Shown piece after piece: positions 1 through 7,939 of a stretch of DNA of 15,791 nt. A program made the position numbers and the translations under genes. How positions within the stretch are numbered: the first letter of the stretch is position 1; each line of letters begins with the position of its first letter. The stretch is from positions 1 through 15,791 of the forward strand of contig CANQIY010000019.1 in NCBI GenBank assembly GCA_947624125.1. Direction: 5' to 3'. The DNA comes from an uncultured Bacilli bacterium. GTDB taxonomy: Bacteria > Bacillota_I > Bacilli_A > RF39 > UBA660. The notes beneath the pieces were generated by a model that saw only the letters and a list, made by a program, of their open reading frames with translations, made no database searches and had not been told where the DNA came from.

Positions 1-72
1 ATAAAATAAATTTTGTTCAAGTTTTCATGACTATGTGTGCCTTGAACGAAGTGAAAGGAATGTGAGGTTAAT

Positions 73-1485
73 ATGAATAAAATAGTCATGCGCATCCAAA
101 AAGAATTTAGCATGGTTCCGGATTTAAAAATCAAAGAAATAAAATTAAATCTTCTTAAGAGCGCTTATATCGTTTATATTGAAACCATTTGTTCAAGTGA
201 TAAAATTAATGATTATATTTTAAAAAATTTAACTTATCATAATAAAATGTTCGATTTAAACAGTAGTTTACCAGGTCCAAATACAGTTTTTATTCAAAAT
301 TTAGATGATATTGAGTTTTATCTAACTAATGGTTTTGCAATTATTATTAAAGATAACACCGTTTTAGCTATTGAAGTTAAAGGAGACTTAACAAGAGGAA
401 TTTCCCCTTCATCAAGAGAGCCATCTTTACTGGGACCCGAAGACTCTTTTGTTGAAAATATTCAAACTAATATGGGGCTTATTAAAAGAAGAATTAAAAG
501 TCATACTTTAAAAAGTGAAGAAATAATTATGGGAAGAAAAACAAAGACTAGTCTTCTCATCAATTATTTAGATGATGTTGCCTTAACCCAAAATGTAGAT
601 ATCATTAAAGAAAAATTACTTGATATCGATGTCGATGGTATTCTTGATATTGGAACCATTGTTAATTATTTAGAAAGTGAAAATAGAAGTTTTTTTCCTA
701 CTATTAAAAGAACTGAAAGAGTTGATTTAGCGGTATCTTCTCTTTTAGAAGGAAAAATTATTATTTTACTTGATACTTCCCCTTTTGCTATTATTTTACC
801 AACCTTTTTAGTCGATTATATAAATCCTGTAAGTGATAATTATGTTAAAAGTATCAATGTTGGGTTTATAAAAATTATTCGTGGTCTTTGTTTTGTATTA
901 TCCATGATAACTCCGGGTTTATTTATAGCTATCATTAACTATAATCAAGAAACTATTCCCTCTTCTTTACTCGTTAATTTTAGTCAGCAAAGTGCTGGTG
1001 TACCTTTTCCTTCCATTGTTGAAGTTATAATGTTATTGATTATATGTGATATTTTAAGAGAAAGCGATTTACGCTTTCCTTCTTCCTTTGGTTCAGCGAT
1101 TTCCGTTTTAGGAGCTTTAATTATTGGAGATGCTGCCGTAAATGCCGGACTTGTTTCCCCAATTGCCATCATTGTTGCGTCTTTTACCTTTATTAGTAGT
1201 CTTATTTTCACTGATTTAGAAATCCATAATGCCTTAAGATATTATCGTTATATCTTCTTATTTAGCGCGGCCTTTTTTGGTTTATATGGTTTATTTCTTT
1301 GTGTAATTCTTTTCCTAATTAATGTTATCTCAATTAAATCACTTGATACTCCTTATTTTTCACCTGTTGCTCCGTTTAACAAAGAATATTTTTATAAAAC
1401 AATTTTAAAGAAAAAAGATGTCAATAATACTAGAAGAAGTGATTTATTAACAAAACAAAATATGACGAGAGGAAAATTTTCATGA
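73..1485 (+). CDS. gerAA: Spore germinant receptor subunit A (GerA/SpoVAF family)
   Basis: This is the GerA-type subunit of a germinant receptor, which sits in the inner membrane of the spore and acts with a GerB transporter-like subunit and a GerC lipoprotein. The first ~260 residues are soluble and carry the family pattern: SREPSLLGPEDSF followed by NIQTNMGLIKRRI near residues 115-142, then FFPTIKRTERVD near 208-219 (the family usually has TERPD; here P is V), and a LLEGKIIILLDTSPFAIILP stretch. The C-terminal ~200 residues hold several membrane segments, with ITPGLFIAIINYNQETIP and PSSFGSAISVLGALIIGDAA typical of the family. At 470 aa it is near full length (about 480-500). The ATG at 73 follows GTGAGGT with good spacing. 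Its stop overlaps the next start as ATGA. SpoVAF is a close paralogue, but the GerC and GerB genes directly downstream favour a receptor subunit. Confidence 0.93.
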   Translation: MNKIVMRIQKEFSMVPDLKIKEIKLNLLKSAYIVYIETICSSDKINDYILKNLTYHNKMFDLNSSLPGPNTVFIQNLDDIEFYLTNGFAIIIKDNTVLAIEVKGDLTRGISPSSREPSLLGPEDSFVENIQTNMGLIKRRIKSHTLKSEEIIMGRKTKTSLLINYLDDVALTQNVDIIKEKLLDIDVDGILDIGTIVNYLESENRSFFPTIKRTERVDLAVSSLLEGKIIILLDTSPFAIILPTFLVDYINPVSDNYVKSINVGFIKIIRGLCFVLSMITPGLFIAIINYNQETIPSSLLVNFSQQSAGVPFPSIVEVIMLLIICDILRESDLRFPSSFGSAISVLGALIIGDAAVNAGLVSPIAIIVASFTFISSLIFTDLEIHNALRYYRYIFLFSAAFFGLYGLFLCVILFLINVISIKSLDTPYFSPVAPFNKEYFYKTILKKKDVNNTRRSDLLTKQNMTRGKFS

Positions 1486-2555
1486 TTAAAAAAATAATTA
1501 TTTTAATTTTTAGTATTTTTATTTTAACTGGTTGTTATGATAATATTGAACTTAATAAATTAGCTATGATATCCGGAGTTGGTATTGACTATCTTGATGA
1601 TGAATTTTTCGTAACTTATGAAATATTAAATGATACTAAAACTTTAGAAAATACAACCATGAAAAGTTATACAATAACTGGAAGTGGTAAATCTATTTCT
1701 GAAGCTTTTGTTGATGCTAGTTATAGAACACCTAAAAAACCTTTTTTTGACCATTTAAAAGTCGTTTTAATAAGTAATAATGTCATTAATGAACATATTG
1801 ATGAAATAACAGATTATTTAATAAGAGATATCAATATTAGAGATGAATTTTTCTTATTAGTAGCAAATAATACAACCCCTAAAGAAATACTTAATCATGT
1901 CAATGATAATTCACCAGTTGTAAGTGATTTAATAGTTAGTTTAATTGATAATGAAGCTTATAATAACAATTTAGCTACAAAAGAATATTTTCATAATACT
2001 TTAGCTAAATTTATTAGCGATAATATTGATGTTGTTTTAAGTTCCGTTAGTATTTTAGATGATGAAATTTCCTTAGATAAATTCTATATCTTTGATGGTT
2101 ATGAATTTAAAAATACTTTATCTATTCATAATTCCGCTCTTTATTCTTTAGTAACCAAAAATGTTTTTTCCCTTATTTTTAGTAAAGAATATGATAATAA
2201 AAATCTTACTATTAGTATTACAAATGCTATTCCAAGTATTGATGTTACGAGTGATAAAATAACTATTAATTTAGATTTAATTGGGAAAATATTAGAAAAT
2301 AACCCTAATTTTGATTTAAAAGAAGAAAAAACTTACCAAATGTTGAATAAAGATTTTAGTAACCTTATAAAAAAAGACGTTACTAATTTTGTTAAAATTT
2401 TACAAAATAATAAAAGTGATATTTTAGGACTTGAAGAAATATATCACCGCAAAACGAGAAAAGATAATGCTAACCTTTGGGAAACTGCCGATGTTCTTGT
2501 TAATGTAAATTTAAAAATTAATACGAAAGGATTTATATTTGAGGTGAAGAAATGA
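1482..2555 (+). CDS. gerAC: Spore germinant receptor lipoprotein subunit C (GerC family)
   Basis: This is the lipoprotein subunit of the germinant receptor. The N-terminus is a short signal peptide ending in a lipobox, LTGC, so the mature protein would be lipidated on Cys18 and anchored to the outer face of the inner spore membrane. The next residues, CYDNIELNKLAMISGVGID, match the GerC signature (usually CWDrrEin.La...giGiD). Around residues 60-130 the ITGSGKSISEAF and FFDHLKVVLIS pattern is also typical. Length 357 aa is within the family range (about 360-400). Translation is coupled to the preceding gene by a 4-bp ATGA overlap, with a GAGAGGA ribosome site inside the end of that gene. The gene ends with another ATGA overlap into the permease-like subunit. 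Confidence 0.93.
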   Translation: MIKKIIILIFSIFILTGCYDNIELNKLAMISGVGIDYLDDEFFVTYEILNDTKTLENTTMKSYTITGSGKSISEAFVDASYRTPKKPFFDHLKVVLISNNVINEHIDEITDYLIRDINIRDEFFLLVANNTTPKEILNHVNDNSPVVSDLIVSLIDNEAYNNNLATKEYFHNTLAKFISDNIDVVLSSVSILDDEISLDKFYIFDGYEFKNTLSIHNSALYSLVTKNVFSLIFSKEYDNKNLTISITNAIPSIDVTSDKITINLDLIGKILENNPNFDLKEEKTYQMLNKDFSNLIKKDVTNFVKILQNNKSDILGLEEIYHRKTRKDNANLWETADVLVNVNLKINTKGFIFEVKK

Positions 2556-3589
2556 AAAATAAATTAACTTATTTTATAACACGTTCTTCAATGTTTGGAA
2601 TTGGTTATTATCTTTTATTTAAATATGCTGGTAAAGATGCTTGGCTTTCAGTTTTATTAGGAATTATTTTAGGTATTGGTGTTTTATATATTTATAAAAT
2701 GATTAAAGAAACTTTTAATAATAAAGAAATTAAAGATGTTTTATGTCAAAGTAAAATGGGCCTTTTTTATCTTATTATTTTAATTATTTTTTATATTTAT
2801 TTAGCTTGTGTTATACTTGTTCTTTTACCTATGTTTGTTAATTCCTTTTATTTACTTTATACGCCTAAATTTTTTGTTGTTATTCCTTTCTTATTATTAG
2901 CAATTTATCTTTCTTCTAAAGAAAAATATGTTTTAGAATCACTTAGTAATCTTCTTTTTATCTTAAGTATCATTATAATAATTATTTATGCTCTTTTCTT
3001 AACTAAATATATTAAACTTGATAATATATTACCTATTTTTGACCATTCAAGTTTTAGTATTATTAAAGGAAGCTTAGTTTTTGCTTCCATTACAAGTATT
3101 CCGCAAATTGTTTCAATTAACTATAAAGGTAATTCTTTTAAAGATGACTTTAAAGATTATTTAATTGCTGGCAGTTTTAGTTTTATTAATGTTTTATTTA
3201 CTATTTTAACTTTAGGAGAACCTTTAATTAATATTTATAGTTTTCCTGAATATGCTGTCTTAAAACAAATAAAAATATTAGACTTTATTGAAAATATTGA
3301 AAATTTATCAACCTTTATTTGGTATTTTGACCTCTTTGTTACTTTAACTGTTTTAATTAATAATTTGAAAACCCATTTACCTAACAAATATAACAAAGTA
3401 TATTTTAATTTAATCATGGTTCTAATTGTCTTTTTAACTGTTTTTGTTATTGGTAGTGACTATGAAATCATTATTGAATTCTTCTATACTTATCCTATTG
3501 TATTAGCATTCTTTTTCTTAATATTTATATCTTTACTCATTTATATAAAAAAATCTAAAAAAATAAAAAAAGAATTAGAAAGTAATTAA
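2552..3589 (+). CDS. gerAB: Spore germinant receptor permease-like subunit B (GerB family)
   Basis: This is the integral-membrane GerB subunit, a member of the amino acid/polyamine/organocation transporter superfamily; in known receptors this subunit binds the germinant. The 345 aa are almost entirely hydrophobic helices (about ten) separated by short charged loops. The start, with a glycine-rich first helix followed by AGKDAWLSVLLGI, is characteristic of the spore-permease family. The family is usually about 365 aa, so this copy is slightly short but looks intact; it ends in a lysine-rich tail, KKSKKIKKELESN. The start overlaps the GerC stop (ATGA) with a GAGGTGA ribosome site just upstream. 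The order A-C-B differs from the Bacillus subtilis gerA operon (A-B-C). The stop codon lies 1 bp from the end of the convergent gene. Confidence 0.92.
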   Translation: MKNKLTYFITRSSMFGIGYYLLFKYAGKDAWLSVLLGIILGIGVLYIYKMIKETFNNKEIKDVLCQSKMGLFYLIILIIFYIYLACVILVLLPMFVNSFYLLYTPKFFVVIPFLLLAIYLSSKEKYVLESLSNLLFILSIIIIIIYALFLTKYIKLDNILPIFDHSSFSIIKGSLVFASITSIPQIVSINYKGNSFKDDFKDYLIAGSFSFINVLFTILTLGEPLINIYSFPEYAVLKQIKILDFIENIENLSTFIWYFDLFVTLTVLINNLKTHLPNKYNKVYFNLIMVLIVFLTVFVIGSDYEIIIEFFYTYPIVLAFFFLIFISLLIYIKKSKKIKKELESN

Positions 3590-3617
3590 ATTATAATTCA
3601 TATTTTTCTAATTCTTT
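3569..3617. terminator. 13-bp inverted repeat across convergent gene ends, possible bidirectional terminator
   Basis: AAAGAATTAGAAA at 3569-3581 is the exact reverse complement of 3605-3617, with a 23-nt spacer holding both stop codons and a smaller AATTA/TAATT pair. The arms encode the similar C-terminal KELE of both convergent proteins. Runs of A before the left arm become a U-tract in the minus-strand transcript, and T-rich sequence lies on the other side. The stem is A+T-rich and the loop long, so termination is only a suggestion; no other terminator is visible between the two units. Confidence 0.45.
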
Positions 3618-5342
3618 GTCCGTAATTTGAATTTTATCATTATTTTTATGTACTTCTTCTAAAAACATTTGAACATCACATTTTTCATTGGGAATTTCTT
3701 GACATAATCTGCTTAAAGTAGTTAACTTAGCATTCTTCATCTTTGGAAGAGGAATTTCCTCTTGATATTCTTCATAATTTTTATAATAATCTTCATTATT
3801 ATAGGTATTTAAAATCTTAGTAATTATATCTTTCTTCTCTTTTTCATACCCTATAACTATTAGAAAATGATAACGAAGTATTTTATTAATACTCTCTGGT
3901 AATTTAGTATTTTTTGTAAAAGAACGAACTATTTTAAAATGATTATTAATAATTTTGGTTAATTTATCTTCAAAGTTTTTATAATCACTTGTAAATAATT
4001 TTTTAACATCATTTAAATGGGTATGAAGACCATTGGTTCCTCCTAAAGCTTGTTCATTATATTTTAATTCAATAAGATAAACATCTATATTATTATTTTC
4101 ATGAATATTTAAGAAAACATTATCAATTCTTCCTAATTTTCCATCATCTAAAATATCTTCATCTTCATTTGGTGATGTATAATATTCTTCTTCAAAAGGA
4201 TATAAGAAATCAGAAATATTCAAAGCTTTTTTGAGTTTATTAACTACCTTTTCATCTAACATAAATTGATGTTGATAATTTTTTTCACTTTCATATTTAA
4301 ATGTTTCATAATGATTAATACCCTTTTTTATTTTAATAAGTAATTCTTCTAATTTACTCTCACTTAAATCTGAGACTAAATTTTGGGTACATTGAATAAT
4401 ACTTGCTTGGGGTTTTCTTCGATGTATTTTCGTTGTATCAATATAATTACCATCTTCATCTAAAATCCAATGTTTTAATACTAGTAATTCAATAAGTTGA
4501 AGCTTATCTAATGGTGTATTATTATTTAATAAAATGTCAATGGTATCTTTAAAATAATAATTATTTTGCCATTTTTTAAAAAGAGCTTTGGCATTATTAT
4601 TTTTATTAAAATCAGCTAAGTCAATATAAGTATCTTGGCAATTATTCATTTCAGTTTTCTTTATAAGTTTAAAATGGGCCTTAACAATTTCTAAATTATG
4701 AGCATTTTTTATTTGTTCATAATTTTCAATATTATGCATAACCTTTTTTATAACAGCTTTATAATTCTTTTTTTCTTTTTTTAAAGTTTTCCAATGTCTT
4801 TTCGTATAAAAAACATTACATTCTAAAGCAAAAATATTACTTAATTGTTGTTTTAAATTCTCAATATCTTCATAAGATACATGACTTAAATCTTCTAAGA
4901 CAAATTCTTTATTTAGGGTTAGTTCTAAAAATGAATTTAAGTTATTGGCCTCTAATTCTTGTAATAATTCTAAGAATACTCTTTTCTCATCTATTAAAGA
5001 ATTTTCATGCCGATGATTTTCTCTTATAATTGTTATTTTAGGTTTTTTAGTAATTTCTAAAAATTTATCTTCAATAAGACTCTTTCTTAATTCTAAAAAA
5101 TTTTGAAAATACATAGCATCTTCATATTTTTTATTTTTTAAATCATTTTGCACTATTTTACTTGTTAAAAAAGATTTATTAAGACAGTAAATATTAGGAA
5201 TACATTCATAAGTTTCTTCTTTTTGATGATTAATATTTAGAGCCCTTATACCATTAAAATAAACAATATCTTTATCGTCCCGAAGGCGAATAACAAATTC
5301 CTTACTATTATAAAAATATTTTCTTAATTCAATTATATTCAT
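3591..5342 (-). CDS. Large protein with PD-(D/E)XK-like nuclease core, unknown function
   Basis: I do not recognise this 583-aa protein as a named family. Its most informative part is the C-terminal third. GKLGRIDNVFL (Asp407) is followed by DVYLIELKYNEQ (Glu425, Lys427), then GGTNGLHTHLNDV. An Asp on one strand followed by E-x-K on the next is the arrangement of the PD-(D/E)XK nuclease superfamily, so a metal-dependent nuclease is plausible but inferred. The N-terminal two thirds are charged, Lys/Asn/Glu-rich and predicted mostly helical, with no membrane segment or signal peptide, so a cytoplasmic protein. It is the last gene of a three-gene operon. Its ATG lies 2 nt past the stop of the beta-CASP gene, with GAGGTG of the ribosome site built from that gene's last codons. 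A role acting on RNA or DNA together with its neighbours is likely. Confidence 0.6.
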   Translation of the reverse strand: MNIIELRKYFYNSKEFVIRLRDDKDIVYFNGIRALNINHQKEETYECIPNIYCLNKSFLTSKIVQNDLKNKKYEDAMYFQNFLELRKSLIEDKFLEITKKPKITIIRENHRHENSLIDEKRVFLELLQELEANNLNSFLELTLNKEFVLEDLSHVSYEDIENLKQQLSNIFALECNVFYTKRHWKTLKKEKKNYKAVIKKVMHNIENYEQIKNAHNLEIVKAHFKLIKKTEMNNCQDTYIDLADFNKNNNAKALFKKWQNNYYFKDTIDILLNNNTPLDKLQLIELLVLKHWILDEDGNYIDTTKIHRRKPQASIIQCTQNLVSDLSESKLEELLIKIKKGINHYETFKYESEKNYQHQFMLDEKVVNKLKKALNISDFLYPFEEEYYTSPNEDEDILDDGKLGRIDNVFLNIHENNNIDVYLIELKYNEQALGGTNGLHTHLNDVKKLFTSDYKNFEDKLTKIINNHFKIVRSFTKNTKLPESINKILRYHFLIVIGYEKEKKDIITKILNTYNNEDYYKNYEEYQEEIPLPKMKNAKLTTLSRLCQEIPNEKCDVQMFLEEVHKNNDKIQITDKELEKYEL

Positions 5343-5344
5343 GA

Positions 5345-6586
5345 TTACACCTCAACAATTTCCTTATCTTTTATCACAATTACATTATTTAAAACTTCTT
5401 TTAATTTTTCCGGCTCCGTCGTATGAATAGGAATTACTTTTTTCGCCTTTAAACTATTAAGTAATTCAATTGTTTTTCTATCAGCATGACCGGATGTATG
5501 ATAAGTTCCTACATCAATAATACCATATTTTTTTATTATTTCCAAAAAATTTTTAAGAGCTTCTTTATCTCTATATCCATCCCACATCGAATAGACTAAA
5601 CAAGCATTATCGATAAAATTTTTCTTATATAATTTGAAAATAGCTTCTTCCATCGATGCTTTTACTAATAAACAATATTTTTTATTTAAATAAGCTTTTT
5701 GTTTACTTCTGTCTAAAAAAGGATAAACATATTTTCTTTTAAACTTTAAACTTTTTTCTTTTCGATATTTACTAGTAACCCAAGTATAGACATCATCTCT
5801 ATTATAAGGACTTGGAATACTATCATCATCAATAGACACGGCTATATTAGCTGTAAATATATCTTCAATAAAAGTCTTATTCGTTTTTTTAGAAACATTA
5901 TAAAAAGTTTTTAATCTATCAATATTGGTTGATGACTGTAATACAAATACTTGGTCATATTTTTTAAAAACAGTAAGAAGACGTTCCATTAAATGTTCTT
6001 CGGTCTCATTTGGTTCATCTACCCTACTTAAAGAAGTTCCTTCTGTAATAATTAAATCGACATGACCAATACTTTTTAAAGTTGGTTCAAACTCTTGGCC
6101 TGTTAAACCATTATTTCTAAAATCGCCCGTATGTAATATTTTTTTACCATCAGCTTCGATTAATAACATTGAAGAATGGTAAGCAGAATGGTCAACATAA
6201 TATGGGGTTACTTTTATATCATTATTTATTATAATTGGCTCTTTATAAAGCATGTCTTGCGTTTTAAAACGAATTTGCTTACAAGTAAAAACAGATAATA
6301 ATTTATATATTTTTTTCGATTCTGGTTCAACATAAACAGGAATATCATCTAAAATATAATTAATAAGCCCAATATGGTCACCATGACTATGGGTGATAAA
6401 AACAGCATCATATTTTTTAGTCCCAGTTGTTAAACCCTCATAATTTGGATTTTCTTTTGTTAAAGTAACATTATCATCAGGTAAATCTTCTCCAAAATCG
6501 ATAATAATTCTTGTTCCTTTATCACTTGTAATTTCGGTGATACAACCACCAATTTGATTAGTTCCTTTTAATACTCTTACTTTCAT
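5345..6586 (-). CDS. Beta-CASP metallo-beta-lactamase-fold nuclease, RNase J-like
   Basis: This is a zinc-dependent hydrolase of the metallo-beta-lactamase fold, with features of the beta-CASP nucleases that process RNA or DNA. The ligand set is complete: THSHGDH (His66, His68, Asp70, His71), VDH with His133, HTGD with Asp155, the beta-CASP-style motif TSGHAD with His367, and VIPIHTTEPE with His388. Order and spacing match RNase J closely (there His74/76, Asp78, His79, His142, Asp164, His368, His390). At 413 aa it lacks the ~100-residue C-terminal domain of RNase J, so it is a short paralogue rather than the housekeeping enzyme. It has no signal peptide. It is the middle gene of the operon, with 2-nt gaps on both sides; its AAGGAG ribosome site is formed by the last codons of the KOW gene. 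Substrate cannot be read from sequence. Confidence 0.82.
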   Translation of the reverse strand: MKVRVLKGTNQIGGCITEITSDKGTRIIIDFGEDLPDDNVTLTKENPNYEGLTTGTKKYDAVFITHSHGDHIGLINYILDDIPVYVEPESKKIYKLLSVFTCKQIRFKTQDMLYKEPIIINNDIKVTPYYVDHSAYHSSMLLIEADGKKILHTGDFRNNGLTGQEFEPTLKSIGHVDLIITEGTSLSRVDEPNETEEHLMERLLTVFKKYDQVFVLQSSTNIDRLKTFYNVSKKTNKTFIEDIFTANIAVSIDDDSIPSPYNRDDVYTWVTSKYRKEKSLKFKRKYVYPFLDRSKQKAYLNKKYCLLVKASMEEAIFKLYKKNFIDNACLVYSMWDGYRDKEALKNFLEIIKKYGIIDVGTYHTSGHADRKTIELLNSLKAKKVIPIHTTEPEKLKEVLNNVIVIKDKEIVEV

Positions 6587-6588
6587 TA

Positions 6589-7374
6589 TTACTCCTTAAA
6601 TTCTTGTTCTTTATTATCCTTTTCTTTTAAAACTTTATCATCCGAACTAAGTTCAATATTCGTATCTTCTTCAAATAATTTAACACTAACTTTAATAATA
6701 TCATGGTCTAAATCAATATCAGTAATTTTGGCTAGAAGCCCAGTAAATGGCCCAGTTAAAATTTTAACTTTGTCTCCTTTTTTAACCTCCGTAAATGGTG
6801 TATATTCACTTATATTTTTTTCTTCTTTATTAGTCTTCTTTTCTATGGTGTAGGCTCCGAGTCTAATACTGTTAGACTTTACTAAAGAAACATTCAAACC
6901 TTTAAAATACTTATTAATACAATACATTTCATATTCTGTAGATAACCCATATAATACTGGTGCATCATAGCCATAATAAGTCATAGCTGTAGTTATATAC
7001 TTTTGAACATCAATGTTATCTTCATGTTCTTTTAACAATTTGCATTGGTCAATAATATTATCTTTAGAATCTAAAAGGTCGGCAATATAATCGATATTAT
7101 AATCAGCCGGAGTAATAATACCAAGAGAATCAGGAATAATTAAAGGTGCTTTTTTACTTTTAACTTCTAAACCATAATAATATTTAACAATACAGTATAA
7201 AATATATTTAGAATCATCGTCTTCACTGTTTGTATTAGCACAAATTAATCTATCAATATAAAGTCTTACTCCCTTATGATATTTATATTTACTTAATTCT
7301 TTTAATTGGTCAATAATATTATTCTTGCTATCAACGATTTTTTTTACATACTTATTTGTACGAGCATAATTCAT
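6589..7374 (-). CDS. NusG C-terminal-domain (KOW) protein with duplicated N-terminal repeats
   Basis: Residues about 196-250 form a NusG-type KOW domain: KKGDKVKILTGPFTGLLAKI, then IKVSVKLFEEDTNIELSSDD, matching NusG's GDxVxVxxGPFxG and VELxxxxV pattern. In NusG this domain contacts the ribosome (S10) or Rho. The usual N-terminal NGN domain, which binds RNA polymerase, is not recognisable. Instead there are two related ~75-residue units: one from about 9 (YVKKIVDSKNNIIDQLKEL) and one from about 96 (YIADLLDSKDNIIDQCKLL), each followed by a Tyr-rich segment (YCIVKYYYGLEV; YCINKYFKGLNV). The protein is 261 aa, cytoplasmic and acidic. It is the first gene of the operon, starting at an ATG behind AAAGGAAAAG and downstream of an extended -10 promoter. 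I infer a regulator acting on transcription or translation, perhaps partnered with the two nuclease-like proteins. Confidence 0.72.
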   Translation of the reverse strand: MNYARTNKYVKKIVDSKNNIIDQLKELSKYKYHKGVRLYIDRLICANTNSEDDDSKYILYCIVKYYYGLEVKSKKAPLIIPDSLGIITPADYNIDYIADLLDSKDNIIDQCKLLKEHEDNIDVQKYITTAMTYYGYDAPVLYGLSTEYEMYCINKYFKGLNVSLVKSNSIRLGAYTIEKKTNKEEKNISEYTPFTEVKKGDKVKILTGPFTGLLAKITDIDLDHDIIKVSVKLFEEDTNIELSSDDKVLKEKDNKEQEFKE

Positions 7375-7402
7375 TAAACTTCTTTTCCTTTCATTTATAA
7401 CA

Positions 7403-7433
7403 AGTATATCATACTTTTTATAAAAATGCTCAA
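7403..7433 (-). promoter_or_regulatory. Promoter of the KOW/beta-CASP/nuclease operon with overlapping palindrome
   Basis: Read on the minus strand there is an extended -10, TGATATACT (7411-7403), 28 bp before the ATG at 7374. The best -35-like hexamer is TTGAGC (7433-7428) at a long 19-bp spacing, so the extended -10 probably carries recognition. A small inverted repeat, AAGTAT-ATC-ATACTT at 7402-7416, covers the -10 and could be an operator. Confidence 0.5.
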
Positions 7434-7470
7434 CACAGAAAAAAGGGCATTAGACGTTTATACCATTACA

Positions 7471-7826
7471 TTACCACAAACAAAAATATTGTTCCACCAA
7501 AAATATAATTCCTAATATTAATCCTAAAATATTCCCTTCTCTACAACTAATTTCTCAATATTTATCGGGATTATAATAAATTTTTATTTTTTTACCTTTT
7601 TTCCATAATATTGAATAAGTATTTAAATCACATTCTCTAGTTACACCATTTACATTAAATTGTACGCGTGTAACATAATTATCTCTTCCCATATAACTAT
7701 GTTTTTCTAAAACAATAGCATCCGTTTTTATCATTTTTTTAATTTTAATAATTGCTTAATAGAATAAATAATTAACACAATTCCAATAATTAATGGAATA
7801 CTATTAAATATATAGTTAAAATTCAA
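7471..7826 (-). pseudogene. Decayed DUF3592-type small membrane protein gene
   Basis: Three pieces in the order of one small protein are visible on the minus strand. An N-terminal piece (7826-7731, from a TTG with no good ribosome site) encodes a membrane helix, IPLIIGIVLIIYSIKQLLK. A 59-codon piece (7734-7555, ATG) encodes a soluble part from TDAIVLEKHSYMGR to KIKIYYNPDKY, resembling DUF3592 proteins with their typical YxP ending. A third piece follows in frame after a TGA and encodes another hydrophobic helix, NILGLILGIIFLV. One extra A in the A7 run at 7735-7741 would join pieces one and two; the TGA at 7557-7555 breaks two and three; one extra T in a T5 run would extend the last helix. 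TGA as tryptophan is unlikely because other genes here stop at TGA. The family call is from pattern memory. Confidence 0.55.
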
Positions 7827-7874
7827 ATAATTTTCAATTAAGATATAATATTAAATAATTTAGTATAAAAAGTA

Positions 7875-7903
7875 TTGTTTAAAGAACAATTGTTTGATAT
7901 AAT
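7875..7903 (+). promoter_or_regulatory. Strong extended -10 promoter of the small-peptide locus, with LexA-like palindrome
   Basis: TTGTTT (7875-7880), 17 bp, then TATAAT (7898-7903) preceded by TG one base upstream (extended -10). Transcription would start near 7910, at GGATAC. The spacer holds the palindrome AACAATTGTT (7885-7894), within GAACAATTGTTT, which fits GAAC-N4-GTTC (the Gram-positive LexA/DinR core) at 7 of 8 fixed bases. A wider ATTGTT/AACAAT inverted repeat also overlaps the -35. Promoter call is firm; repressor identity is inference. Confidence 0.75.
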
Positions 7904-7939
7904 GTAATTGGATACATTTGAAATATATCAGATGCTTTC

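Noticed and set aside
1..65. Open frame from the window edge to a TGA at 63-65, which could be the last 20 codons of a gene upstream of gerA (ending NEVKGM).
   Set aside because: Tight spacing to the ATG at 73 would suit an operon, but 20 codons in A+T-rich DNA are too few to support a gene. An inverted repeat GTTCAAG/CTTGAAC at 15-47 in the same stretch is equally unexplained.
7555..7734. TGA read as tryptophan so that the DUF3592-type gene stays open (Mycoplasma code).
   Set aside because: Several intact genes here end in TGA at sensible places with ATGA overlaps, tryptophan is written TGG elsewhere, and the same gene also has a frameshift.
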